Notes under the pieces: generated by a model
The model's database searches: none
Seen by the model: only the letters and a program-made list of their open reading frames with translations
What the model was told of the DNA's origin: nothing
Translations under genes and position numbers: made by a program
Shown here: positions 7,715-16,064 of the stretch, in pieces
How positions within the stretch are numbered: the stretch's first letter is position 1
Layout: each line of letters begins with the position of its first letter
DNA from: Colwellia sp.
Lineage (GTDB): Bacteria > Pseudomonadota > Gammaproteobacteria > Enterobacterales > Alteromonadaceae
Length of the DNA: 64,000 nucleotides
Reading direction: 5' to 3'
NCBI GenBank assembly: GCA_013215465.1
Contig: JABSOW010000014.1
Span: 1-64,000 of the forward strand

Positions 7715-9076
7715 TCAAGCACAGGTTTTGCGCTTATTAACTCGCAAATAAGCCTCCAATGAATCATCGAGCGCCTCTAACCACGGCGTATGGTGCGCAG
7801 GTGATTGCGTACCCGTCATTAAGGATGCATAAGATTTATTTCTAAAAGCCATGATGTCTTCTTTTTTATCTTTTTTCCAGCTCATGAAAGTCTTTCTCAT
7901 ACCTTCAATATCGAAATTCGGATAATCGGTTTCATCAATTAACATCTGTATATAATCGCCTTGGAATTTTATCGCATAACCAACATCAGCCTCTGCCTGC
8001 TCCAACTCATGCCACTCTTCAGTATGTCTCTGCATTTCTTCAAAAGATGGCAATTCAATTTTGTCAAGAATAACATCTCTGGCATACCATGCTTGGGCAT
8101 CAAACATGTTGAAGGTATACCACTGGTCTTGCATTCCCAGATACATTAATTGTGGATTTTTCTCCCAAAAAACGCCTTTATAAAGATCTAATGGGTACAA
8201 AATATTCTTCGTTTTTAAGCGCAATGAATCCGGCAAAAATGGGAAATGATGCTGGTAACCCGTGCAAAGGATAATTGCATCAACCTCTTTTGTACTGCCA
8301 TCAATAAAATGCACGGTATTACCACAAACCTTAACAATACCTGGCTTTTCTTCCCAATTATCTGGCCACTTAAACCCCATGGGTGCTGAGCGATAACTAC
8401 TGGTAATTGACTTGGCACCATATTTGTAACACTGCGAACCAATATCCTCGGCAGAGTAGCTACTGCCAACAATGAGCAAATCCAATCCTTTAAATTCAAG
8501 TGCGTCACGAAAATCATGCGCGTGCAAAATTCTACCATTAAAGTGACTAAAACCCTCATATTCAGGGACATTCGGTGTCGTGAAATGACCCGATGCGACA
8601 ATGACATAATCAAATTCATCTGAATAGGCTTTATCTTCAGTAAGATCATGAACACGAACTGTGAACTTCTTAGTGTCTTCACAAAACGATACATCTCTTA
8701 CAGCAGTGTTAAATTTAATTTGATCTCTGATATTGGCTTTTTCAACTCTGCCCTGGATGTAGTCAAACAAAACCTCTCTAGGAGGATAAGAGGCAATCGG
8801 GTGATCAAAATGCTCTTCAAAATAATAATCCGCAAATTCTAAGCATTCTTTTGGGCCGTTTGACCAAAGATAGCGATACATACTACTATGAGCAATTTCA
8901 CCGTTCTGATCTAGGCCAGTTCTCCAACTGTAATTCCATAGACCGCCCCAATTGGATTGTTTTTCAAAACAAACAACCTCGGGCACGTCGGCACCTTTAT
9001 CTTTGGCTGATTGAAATGCTCTGAGTTGCGCAAGACCACTTGGTCCAGCACCGATTATTGCTACTTTTTTATTCAT
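7715..9076 (-). CDS. tmm: trimethylamine monooxygenase (flavin-containing monooxygenase)
   Basis: The enzyme uses FAD, NADPH and O2 to oxidise trimethylamine to trimethylamine N-oxide, an osmolyte and nitrogen/energy intermediate in marine bacteria. The 453-residue protein has the FAD Rossmann motif GAGPSG (9-14) and a second nucleotide motif [12 protein letters not shown]. It also has the FMO fingerprint [11 protein letters not shown] and [11 protein letters not shown]. Segments [21 protein letters not shown] and [20 protein letters not shown] are characteristic of Tmm rather than other FMOs. I start at ATG 9076 (MNKKVAIIG); a GTG nine codons upstream is possible. It stands alone between a recombinase relic and IS debris, which suggests acquisition by transfer. 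Confidence 0.92.
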   Translation of the reverse strand: MNKKVAIIGAGPSGLAQLRAFQSAKDKGADVPEVVCFEKQSNWGGLWNYSWRTGLDQNGEIAHSSMYRYLWSNGPKECLEFADYYFEEHFDHPIASYPPREVLFDYIQGRVEKANIRDQIKFNTAVRDVSFCEDTKKFTVRVHDLTEDKAYSDEFDYVIVASGHFTTPNVPEYEGFSHFNGRILHAHDFRDALEFKGLDLLIVGSSYSAEDIGSQCYKYGAKSITSSYRSAPMGFKWPDNWEEKPGIVKVCGNTVHFIDGSTKEVDAIILCTGYQHHFPFLPDSLRLKTKNILYPLDLYKGVFWEKNPQLMYLGMQDQWYTFNMFDAQAWYARDVILDKIELPSFEEMQRHTEEWHELEQAEADVGYAIKFQGDYIQMLIDETDYPNFDIEGMRKTFMSWKKDKKEDIMAFRNKSYASLMTGTQSPAHHTPWLEALDDSLEAYLRVNKRKTCA

Positions 9077-9238
9077 GTTTTTTCCCATATTGTACAAATT
9101 CACATGTTGTATATAAATAATTTTTAAGGCTGGTTTAAGATTACCTTCTTACTTGTACTTCCTCGCAAAATGCCAATGTTCATATTTTTTGGCTAATAAC
9201 CTAAAGTGTGATCACATTAATTTATTTAAAGTTAGCTG

Positions 9239-10263
9239 TTAACCAACTGCCTTATTGATATTCCAAGGTAATAAGACTTCAATATCTTCAACCATTTTTA
9301 CTTGTGGCAATAAAGTAAAAATGGCTTTTAAATATGCGGATGGCTCAATGTAGTTCGCTTTTGCTGTTTCCACTAAGCGGTATCAATTAGCACTGGCTTT
9401 TTCCCCTTCACGGTTGCAGCAAATAACCAGTTTTTTCTACCGATGACAAACGGTCTAATACTATTTTCAGCAAGATTATGATCCATAGGCCACGCGCTAT
9501 TCTCCGTGTAACGGATAAGTTTAGCCCATTGGTTGTTTAAATAGGTGAGCGTTTTGGTGGGTTTTTCTGACTTTACCGGGTATTTGAGTGATTTATCGAG
9601 CCATTTTTTCAATGCAGCTAATATAGGAATGCTTTCTTGTTGTCGTGCATGGTATTTTTCAATCGGTTGAGTAGGCTTTGTTGCCGTAACAAAATAATCA
9701 TTGCAGCAAGGAGACATGTATTTACGACGAATATGTTTAAGTACAGTCACCTTGGCAGGAATATAATCTAACTGCTTTGAGCATTCGTCACCAAAGTGCC
9801 TTAAGGCTTGGTTGTCATGAGGGCAGCATTGTTCATCTTCAGGTAAGTCATGAATGATATCGGAGGTCGGTAAATTTTCAGGAAGTGACAAACGTTTATT
9901 TTTACGTTGATGAGCAGGCACTTCGGTGCAAGTTTCTTCACTCTCATCCTCATCACTTAATAATTCAGCTTCATCAAATAGCCCCAATTGATTGAGTGAG
10001 AGTTTCTCACTCGAGGCGCCAAACCGTTGCTGCGTCATGTAACAAATGTATTCTTCTAGCGTAGCAATTTTATCTGATTTTTGACCAATCAAGACATTTT
10101 TTTTAAGCAGTGTTTTATTTTTAGTTTTGAGGGTTTTCTGATGAACACTGATAGCTTTTTTATTCTCATCAAGCACCGTTTGTTGCTCAGACAACTGAGT
10201 TTCTAACGCTAAAATATGTTGGATTAATTGCTCGTTTTCACAAGTAAGTTGATGATTTTTCAT
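9239..10263 (-). pseudogene. IS66-family TnpC transposase with internal deletion and frameshift
   Basis: The N-terminal leucine-zipper-like coiled coil, FGASSEKLS and a Zn-finger-like CCPHD are present. The DDE core is largely deleted between IEKYHARQ and ESIPILAALKKW. The C-terminus NLAENSIRPFVIGRKNWLFA is present, then a frameshift at about 9375 moves the tail (LVETAKANYIEPSAYLKAIF ... INKAVG) to another frame ending at 9239. IS66 TnpC is usually about 500 residues; about 340 remain. Confidence 0.88.
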
Positions 10264-10286
10264 GGCAATATTATAACAAAAAAACG

Positions 10287-10475
10287 TTAAAAATCCGAGC
10301 TAAACTCAATGTTTTTATGGGGTTTTATCCCAATACAGTAATTTAAACTTATTACGCTGCTTACAGAAACACACGAATAAAGCCCCGAGCTTAACGATTG
10401 CTTCATGGTTAATTCAACAATCGCCGCTGAACCATCAATTTGCTTTCGAAAGTCAATAGGTTCTCGGTGTAAGTA
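10287..10475 (-). pseudogene. IS66 TnpB fragment
   Basis: VYLHREPIDFRKQIDG and AAIVELTMKQSLSSG match the IS66 accessory protein TnpB (Orf2). A frameshift near 10385 is needed to continue as ALFVCFCKQRNKFKLLYWDK, after which the match stops. The N-terminus is fused directly to IS630 sequence at about 10475. It lies 24 bases upstream of the TnpC relic, the normal IS66 order. Confidence 0.75.
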
Positions 10476-10860
10476 AACCATATTCGTTAATCGCATCGAG
10501 CATATCGCTGCGTTTATGAAAAGATGCATTACCCATCACAATAACTGCGTCTTTAGGTACCTTTGGCAGTAAGTCTTGAGTTAAGCAAGCATAAAATACA
10601 TCTGAATTAACATAGCATGTAAAAACACTCAACGTTAAGAATAGGGTACCGACAATAGCCCAAATGACATTCACTCGGTCTTTTGTCTGCCAATCATGCC
10701 TGACATAACAACGAAGACCTTTTTTTGAATAGCCATGAGTGCGCAGAGCCACTCTCATCAAGGTATACAATCTCTTTTCTAACCGCTTCATAACACGCGT
10801 TGCAACGTTGAAAATTTAATCGTTCTTCTTCGTCAGCTCTTGGGCGTTTTAGTGTTTGAA
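10476..10860 (-). pseudogene. IS630-family transposase fragment
   Basis: Reading RPRADEEERLNFQRCNACYE and VRKEIVYLDESG in one frame and HGYSKKGLRCYVRHDWQTKD, VNVIWAIVGTLFLTLSVF and VIVMGNASFHKRSDML in another identifies the DDE core of an IS630-type transposase. One frameshift separates them near 10745. The second catalytic Asp (normally VMDNASFHK) is Gly. The C-terminus is cut where IS66 TnpB sequence begins (INEYG), showing that one element landed in or recombined with the other. Confidence 0.8.
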
Positions 10861-10872
10861 TTTAACTGGGGG

Positions 10873-11201
10873 ACCGATTCAAACAGTAAGCCAAGGCTCA
10901 GACGCCGAACCGCTGCGAAGAAGCAGAAGGCTACGTTAAGTGAGTATTACCAATGGATCAAAGCCAAGCGCTCATTAAAACTGAGAAACTGGCTGCCTCA
11001 ATTAAAGTGAAAACTGATAATATTTAGAAATTACTTCTTGCTTCCCGATAACAGCCGAAGTCTGGGAGATGTATACGATTATACTTTACATACCTTATAT
11101 AAATGGTGAACAGGCGCAGTGGTAGGAGAAGTTATAATTGGAGTAATTTCAAGAAGATGTTAGAGTATTTTAATATTGAGAGTATAAAAGTCAGTAAGTA
11201 A
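10873..11201 (+). pseudogene. group II intron reverse transcriptase/maturase, C-terminal relic
   Basis: Translated pieces in shifting frames (LRRRTAAKKQKATLSEYYQW; NSRSLGDVYDYTLHTLYKW; NRRSGRRSYNWSNFKKMLEY ending VSK) match the C-terminal (domain X and beyond) part of group II intron-encoded proteins. At least two frameshifts and one stop are needed, so the ORF is dead. It is followed by intron domains V and VI, which confirms the identity. Confidence 0.78.
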
Positions 11202-11225
11202 TTTGTACTGGTTTATTGGTACTAG

Positions 11226-11330
11226 GCTCGTGTTTTACACGAGCGAATATGTAACTGAAGAGCGGGATGCGGTATTTCCGCACGTCCGGATCTGTGTGGG
11301 GTCTGTCTGGTAACAGGCCGCTCTACCACG
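11226..11330 (+). ncRNA. group II intron 3' end: hairpin, domain V and domain VI
   Basis: GCTCGTGT-TTT-ACACGAGC (11226-11244) is a hairpin, probably the end of domain IV. Then 11260-11292 reads GAGCGGGATGCGG, a loop, and CCGCACGTCCGGATC. This folds as the conserved ~34-nt domain V with the AGC catalytic triad at its base. The following GTGTGGGG...CCGCTCTACCACGA fits domain VI. The 5' part of the intron is missing. The intron-exon junction should lie near 11330. Confidence 0.75.
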
Positions 11331-11365
11331 ATTGTGAATAGTTTTAACACTGGAGTATTAATTGT

Positions 11366-11779
11366 ATGATGAATAAGAAAATAAGTGGAAGTTGTTTATG
11401 CGGTAAAATTTCTAGCACTGTTAAAGGTCCCTTTAAGAAGTTTTATCAATGCTACTGTGATAGATGCCAGAAAAAAACTGGTTCCGCTTTTGCTTCATTG
11501 ATGTTTACTACACCTGATAAGATTGAATGGCACTCCGGAAAAAACTTAATTAAGAGATTTGATTTACCAGAAGCTAAACGATTCAGTAATTGCTTTTGTA
11601 CTAACTGTGGTTCTCAAGTTCCTTATATTAGTAGGGATGGCGCCTTTTTAATTGTTCCTGCCGGTTATGTATCAGGCGACCCTGAAATAAGACCATCGGC
11701 AAATATTTTCTGGGAAGAGCGACCTTGTTGGTTTGACGAAGGAAAATCAGCAGATATTTTTAAAAGCTATCCGGAATAA
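11366..11779 (+). CDS. GFA/CENP-V-family zinc protein (first copy)
   Basis: This 137-residue protein follows the glutathione-dependent formaldehyde-activating enzyme (GFA) domain. Cysteines 10 and 12 (SCLCGKI), 29, 31 and 34 (CYCDRC) and 76, 78 and 81 (CFCTNCGS) make the two zinc sites of the fold. Single-domain members like this are usually of unknown substrate, so I would not claim formaldehyde metabolism. A second ATG lies one codon later. It begins 35 bases after the intron relic; a second, divergent copy lies 0.75 kb downstream. Confidence 0.85.
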   Translation: MMNKKISGSCLCGKISSTVKGPFKKFYQCYCDRCQKKTGSAFASLMFTTPDKIEWHSGKNLIKRFDLPEAKRFSNCFCTNCGSQVPYISRDGAFLIVPAGYVSGDPEIRPSANIFWEERPCWFDEGKSADIFKSYPE

Positions 11780-11823
11780 ATTCACATATCAAGCGGGCGT
11801 TGAGGCTGTAGAACTTATCCTAA

Positions 11824-11868
11824 AAGGAACATTTTCATGTTCCTTCTATTATTTTATCTTTTTTTTTA
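11824..11868 (+). terminator. terminator after the first GFA gene
   Basis: AAGGAACAT (11824-11832) and ATGTTCCTT (11837-11845) form a perfect 9-bp stem with loop TTTC, followed by a T-rich run including nine consecutive T. Confidence 0.7.
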
Positions 11869-11927
11869 CCTTGATGCTCGATCTTGGTTGTGATTTTATA
11901 GATCTTATTCACCCATTGTAAAACCTT

Positions 11928-12291
11928 ATGGCGAATTACAAAGCCGATCTATCAGGTTTCGAATCTTGGTTTAACAATGACAAAGGCAACGCAGCCGCCT
12001 ATTCATCGCAGCCAGTGGTTTTCACAGTGAAGTCAATCTTGAGTTTATGGCAAGTACAGTTTCTTCAGAAATATCAACAAAAAATTAGTTATAGCGATAA
12101 AATGAAAGTAAAAATAGACAGTTTTATTGGTCGACGACAATACAGTAAAAGGTTGGGTGCAATAGAGCCTGTTTTTGGCAATATCACCGTGAATAAAGCC
12201 ATGAATAAATTCACCAGCGTGACACGAAAAAGTGAATTCCCAATGGTAAATGTATTTTTAGTGTCATAACATTGAAAAGTTAAGAAAATAG
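11928..12291 (+). pseudogene. IS1182-type transposase C-terminal fragment
   Basis: GRRQYSKRLGAIEPVFGNIT and VNKAMNKFT match the C-terminal part of IS1182-family DDE transposases. The normal continuation is out of frame: a frameshift is needed to reach HNIEKLRK and its stop at 12291. Upstream sequence of the transposase is only vaguely recognisable (FNNDKGNAAAYSSQPV). The relic separates the two GFA genes. Confidence 0.7.
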
Positions 12292-12511
12292 CCTACATTG
12301 AGGCTAAAATCCCCGTATATCCCTTCGGAAATGGCCGCAGAAAGCAGAAAATCAGCCACTATTGAATAAATAACAATGTAAAAATAAAAATAGCCAAAAT
12401 GTAAACGGTATTGATTGTTAAAAAAAAATAATCCAGTTAGAGTATTTTGATTAATAAATAATATAAAAAACGAGTTATTCTATAAGCTCGTTATGCATCA
12501 TGGAGAGTTAA

Positions 12512-12916
12512 GTGGCTATTTCAGGTGAGTGTTTTTGCGGAAAGATTAAATATAAATTTAATGGTACCTTAAAAAATGCACAATCTTGTCATTGCTCTAG
12601 GTGTCGTAAAGCCTTTAGCTCGCAAGCATCGGCTTATGCCTTAATTGATGCTGATGAATTCCAATGGATATCCGGGGAGGAATCATTAACTTCTTATATT
12701 GGTGAGCATGGCTTTGGATTGCAATTTTGTAATAAATGTGGTTCAACCCTTTGCGGTATTTTTAACGGTGTTGTTCATGGAGTAACACTGGGCTGTGTTA
12801 ACGGAGATCCAAAAGTTGAGCTTGGTAGGCATATATATGTTGGTTCAAAAGCACGTTGGGAAGTTATTCCAGAAGGGGTACCTCAATATCAAGCAGGTGC
12901 GCCAGAAAATTATTAG
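12512..12916 (+). CDS. GFA/CENP-V-family zinc protein (second copy)
   Basis: The start is GTG at 12512, preceded by GGAGAG. Cysteines 7 and 9 (GECFCGKI), 26, 28 and 31 (CHCSRC) and 73 and 76 (CNKCGS) form the GFA zinc sites. At 134 residues it is about the length of the first copy but clearly diverged, so it is not a recent duplication. The substrate is unknown. It lies in AT-rich accessory DNA after the IS1182 relic. Confidence 0.85.
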   Translation: MAISGECFCGKIKYKFNGTLKNAQSCHCSRCRKAFSSQASAYALIDADEFQWISGEESLTSYIGEHGFGLQFCNKCGSTLCGIFNGVVHGVTLGCVNGDPKVELGRHIYVGSKARWEVIPEGVPQYQAGAPENY

Positions 12917-13255
12917 TATTAACTTTTTAGTATTAACTTCGAAGTGTGACAAACGTTATTATTTATAGAATAATTTTTAGGTGTTTGTTCGCTGAGTCAT
13001 TTTTTTGATCTTGTATTTAGTCGTTCTATCGTGGAGTTGACCTATTATGCTATCGCTGTTCATTGTTTGTACTAAATGGCTGTCGCATTTAGTCTCTGAA
13101 TTTGACCCGTTCTGTTAGAACTTCAAGGTGCTTGGGATATTTGTGTAATATTGTGGTCGAAGAGTTTGCTTTTCCTAACGCTAATAAGTTGCTATTGAAA
13201 ATTAATGTAGAATATGGCTAATTTAGGGTAAAATGCACCATTATTCTATTTGCTG
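12917..13255. other. gene-free stretch
   Basis: Contains a 13-bp direct repeat TTAGTATTAACTT (12913-12925 and 12927-12939) overlapping the end of the preceding gene. It should also hold the promoter of the cysteine-cluster gene, but no convincing -35/-10 pair was found. Confidence 0.5.
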
Positions 13256-13564
13256 ATGTACATCGCCATTAATATTAACAATATATCTAAAACGGAAATC
13301 ACCTGTGCTAATTGTCAGGCTTGTTGCTGCCGTTTGGAGGTGCTGCTGGTTACTGATACAGGTGTTCCCTACCAGCATATCGCACTTGATGAATGGGGCG
13401 GAGAAACGATGTTACGCTTAGAAGATGGTTGGTGCTCAGCTTTAGATCGGGATACTCTTATGTGTTCGATTTATGAAAATCGGCCTTGGAATTGTCGAGA
13501 ATTTGAAATGGGATCATATGATTGTCTTACTGAAAGAGCGGTAGAGGTTGTTGTTTCATACTAA
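13256..13564 (+). CDS. YkgJ-family cysteine-cluster protein
   Basis: The start is ATG 13256; upstream TTG is possible. The 102-residue protein carries CANCQACCC (17-25), the CxxCxxCC cluster of the YkgJ/UPF0153 zinc/iron-chelating family. C-terminal CSIYENRPWNCREFEMG is also typical of the family. Biochemical role is unknown. It is the first ordinary chromosomal gene after the accessory region and converges on panC. Confidence 0.85.
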   Translation: MYIAININNISKTEITCANCQACCCRLEVLLVTDTGVPYQHIALDEWGGETMLRLEDGWCSALDRDTLMCSIYENRPWNCREFEMGSYDCLTERAVEVVVSY

Positions 13565-13577
13565 TTATCTTATACCC

Positions 13578-13608
13578 ATGCCACTGAAACCTAAATTTTC
13601 AGTGGCAT
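13578..13608. terminator. bidirectional terminator between ykgJ-like gene and panC
   Basis: ATGCCACTGAAA (13578-13589) and TTTCAGTGGCAT (13597-13608) form a perfect 12-bp stem between two convergent genes. Confidence 0.8.
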
Positions 13609-13637
13609 GACGTAAAAATTTTACTACTGATAACTAC

Positions 13638-14492
13638 TTACAAACTAACTGGCATATTATCAATCAATCTTGCTTTACCTAAATAAGCCGCCGCTAGAAT
13701 AACAATATCTTTGTCATTTGGTGTTGCAGGAGCTAACGTTTTAGCATGACATAAATTAATATAATCTGTTTTTAAGCCGGCATTATCAATCTTTTCACTT
13801 GCTTGCATTATTAGTGCGGCATAGTCTCTTGGTTGATGGCTTTTTTGTAATTCAGTATTTAACCATTGTAAGGTTTGATATAGCGCAGGTGCTATTGCTA
13901 GCTCTGCTGGCGTTAAGTAGCCATTACGCGAACTCATTGCTAAGCCAGACTTTTCACGAATGATTTCTACTGGGATAACGTTAACTGGCATGGATAAGTC
14001 GTCAACCATGGTTTGAATTACTTGCAACTGTTGATAGTCTTTAGAGCCAAAACAAGCTACATCAGGCTGAACTAAATTAAATAATTTGCAAACTACTGTC
14101 GCAACACCGCGAAAATGTCCTGGCCGAGCAGCTCCACAATATAGATCGGAAATATTGGGTACTTCAACATAACTGTTTTCACCAAAACCTTTTGGATAAA
14201 TAATATCTGCGGTAGGGGTAAATAATAAGTCAGTATTGACCTTTATCAAGCTCGCTTTGTCTTGCGCTAACGTTCTAGGATAATTATTAATATCTTCACT
14301 TAAACCAAACTGCATAGGGTTGACGAAAATACTAACGATTACTTTATCCGCATGATGATGAGCGGTGTTAACTAGTGCCAAATGTCCATCGTGTAAATTT
14401 CCCATGGTAGGGACAAAAGCAATGGTTAGGCCTTGCATGCGCCATGATTTAACTTGCGCACGTAAATCTTTGATACTTTCAACTGTATTCAT
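13638..14492 (-). CDS. panC: pantothenate synthetase (pantoate-beta-alanine ligase)
   Basis: Catalyses ATP-dependent condensation of pantoate with beta-alanine, the last step to pantothenate. MGNLHDGH (30-37) is the HIGH-like nucleotide-binding motif and KSGLAMSSRNGYL carries the KMSKS-like loop. GAARPGHFRGVATVV is the substrate-binding signature. 284 residues is the family norm. It follows panB in the usual panBC order, but the gap between them is filled by a heptanucleotide array. Confidence 0.97.
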   Translation of the reverse strand: MNTVESIKDLRAQVKSWRMQGLTIAFVPTMGNLHDGHLALVNTAHHHADKVIVSIFVNPMQFGLSEDINNYPRTLAQDKASLIKVNTDLLFTPTADIIYPKGFGENSYVEVPNISDLYCGAARPGHFRGVATVVCKLFNLVQPDVACFGSKDYQQLQVIQTMVDDLSMPVNVIPVEIIREKSGLAMSSRNGYLTPAELAIAPALYQTLQWLNTELQKSHQPRDYAALIMQASEKIDNAGLKTDYINLCHAKTLAPATPNDKDIVILAAAYLGKARLIDNMPVSL

Positions 14493-14531
14493 TTTAATCT
14501 CTTGCGGAGTTTAATTTTATTTTTATACTTT

Positions 14532-14612
14532 ACTAGAAACTAGAAACTAGAAACTAGAAACTAGAAACTAGAAACTAGAAACTAGAAACTAGAAACTAGA
14601 AACTAGAAACTA
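14532..14612. repeat. heptanucleotide tandem array, unit ACTAGAA (about 11.6 copies)
   Basis: The 81-base tract repeats ACTAGAA without interruption. It starts on the minus strand exactly at the panB stop codon (unit TAGTTTC) and fills most of the panB-panC intergenic space. Seven is not a multiple of three, so stop codons occur in all three minus-strand frames. Such arrays change length by polymerase slippage. A single extra copy-and-a-half (CTAGAAACTAG, 61780-61790) follows the other heptamer array in this window. Confidence 0.95.
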
Positions 14613-15404
14613 TTTAAATATATGATTTTCGCCGGGGAAATTACCTAGGCTTACTTCACTAATGTATAATTCAATAGATTTTTTAATATCGCCAGTTTCT
14701 TGTAAAAAATTCCGAGAAAATTTAGGCATATAACTGCAAGAAATACCTAAAGCATCATGCATTACTAGTATTTGGCCGTCGGTATCTTTACCTGCGCCAA
14801 TACCTATGGTTGGGATCGTAATCGCTTCTGAAATAGCTTTACCTAAAGGAGCCGGAATACACTCTAATACCAGTAATTGCGCGCCTGCGGCTTCTAATGC
14901 TTGTGCGTCTTGGATCATTTTTTGTGCTTGTGCATCGTCACGACCTTGTACTTTAAAGCCGCCAAATATATTGACAGACTGCGGCGTTAATCCTAAGTGG
15001 GCACATACGGGAATGCCTCGTTCAACCAAAGCTTTAACCGTGTCAACTAACCAAGCGCCACCTTCCATTTTTATCATGCTAGCGCCTGCTTGCATTAACT
15101 TAGTGGCATTGGTTAAGGCTTGCTCTAAATTAGCGTAGCTCATAAAAGGCATATCACCGATGATCAACGTGTTTTCGACGCCACGTTTAACGCATTGAGT
15201 ATGATAAGCCATATCGTCAATACTGACAGGTAAGGTGTCATCTTGACCTTGTAATACCATGCCAAGGGAGTCACCAATCAAAATAGCGTGTATGCCTGCT
15301 TGATCGAATAGCTTAGCAAAGCTAGCGTCATAGGCGGTAATAGTGGATATTTTTTCGCCTTGTTGTTTCATTTTTAACAAGGTTGATGTCGTTATTTTGG
15401 CCAT
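14610..15404 (-). CDS. panB: 3-methyl-2-oxobutanoate hydroxymethyltransferase
   Basis: Transfers a hydroxymethyl group from 5,10-methylene-THF to alpha-ketoisovalerate, the first committed step to pantothenate. The TIM-barrel protein of 264 residues has [23 protein letters not shown] with the metal-binding Asp, IKMEGG, and [12 protein letters not shown], all conserved in PanB. It starts at ATG 15404 after GGAAC. The stop codon is the first triplet of the heptamer array. Confidence 0.97.
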   Translation of the reverse strand: MAKITTSTLLKMKQQGEKISTITAYDASFAKLFDQAGIHAILIGDSLGMVLQGQDDTLPVSIDDMAYHTQCVKRGVENTLIIGDMPFMSYANLEQALTNATKLMQAGASMIKMEGGAWLVDTVKALVERGIPVCAHLGLTPQSVNIFGGFKVQGRDDAQAQKMIQDAQALEAAGAQLLVLECIPAPLGKAISEAITIPTIGIGAGKDTDGQILVMHDALGISCSYMPKFSRNFLQETGDIKKSIELYISEVSLGNFPGENHIFK

Positions 15405-15543
15405 AATAGTAGTTCCATGCAGTATTTATTTTTAAGTATCTATTTTGGGTGTTATTTTTAAGATCACTTATTATTATAATTATTTTGAGTAATTACTCAA
15501 GCAGACTACTTTGGCATAATTTTTTTTCAACTGCAATATTCGA

Positions 15544-16062
15544 TCATCTTTGCACTAGTTTTCCTATTGCGTTATTGGCAATCTTTTGGCTCAAAATTTT
15601 TACACTTTGCCTATCTGCAGCGATTGAAGAGGGGATTATTAAATCGGCGGCAATTTCAGCTAAAGGCAATAAAACAAACTCACGTTTTGTCATACCATAA
15701 TGAGGTACGGTAAGACGCTCGCTGGTAATTATGTCATCACCAAACAAAATAATATCAAGATCTAAAATACGCGCGCCCCAACGATTTTCTTTACGTACTC
15801 GGCCTGCTTTATTTTCAATACTTTGCAAGGCATCAAGTAACTCAAGTGGTGTTAGCGTTGTTTGAAGCGCTAAAACGGCATTGATATAATCGTCTTGATC
15901 TTGAGGCCCCATAGGCTTACTTAGATACAACGATGAAACTTTTATTACCTGACTGTGTGCTATTTTTTTTATTTCATCAATAGCGGCTTGCACCTGTTTA
16001 ATTGGCGAAGATAAATTACTACCTAAGCCAATGTAAGCAATTGTTGTGATGGGCTGCATCAT
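15544..16062 (-). CDS. folK: 2-amino-4-hydroxy-6-hydroxymethyldihydropteridine pyrophosphokinase
   Basis: Transfers pyrophosphate from ATP to the pterin in folate synthesis. The 172-residue protein has YIGLGSNLSSP at the N-terminus and the HPPK signature RWGARILDLDIILFG with the two metal-binding Asp. Its ATG lies two bases after the pcnB stop, so pcnB and folK are translationally coupled, as in many gammaproteobacteria. The panBC operon lies just downstream on the same strand. Confidence 0.96.
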   Translation of the reverse strand: MMQPITTIAYIGLGSNLSSPIKQVQAAIDEIKKIAHSQVIKVSSLYLSKPMGPQDQDDYINAVLALQTTLTPLELLDALQSIENKAGRVRKENRWGARILDLDIILFGDDIITSERLTVPHYGMTKREFVLLPLAEIAADLIIPSSIAADRQSVKILSQKIANNAIGKLVQR

Positions 16063-16064
16063 GT

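Noticed and set aside
14532..14612. Possible CRISPR array
   Set aside because: Uninterrupted 7-bp units with no spacers; a simple tandem array.
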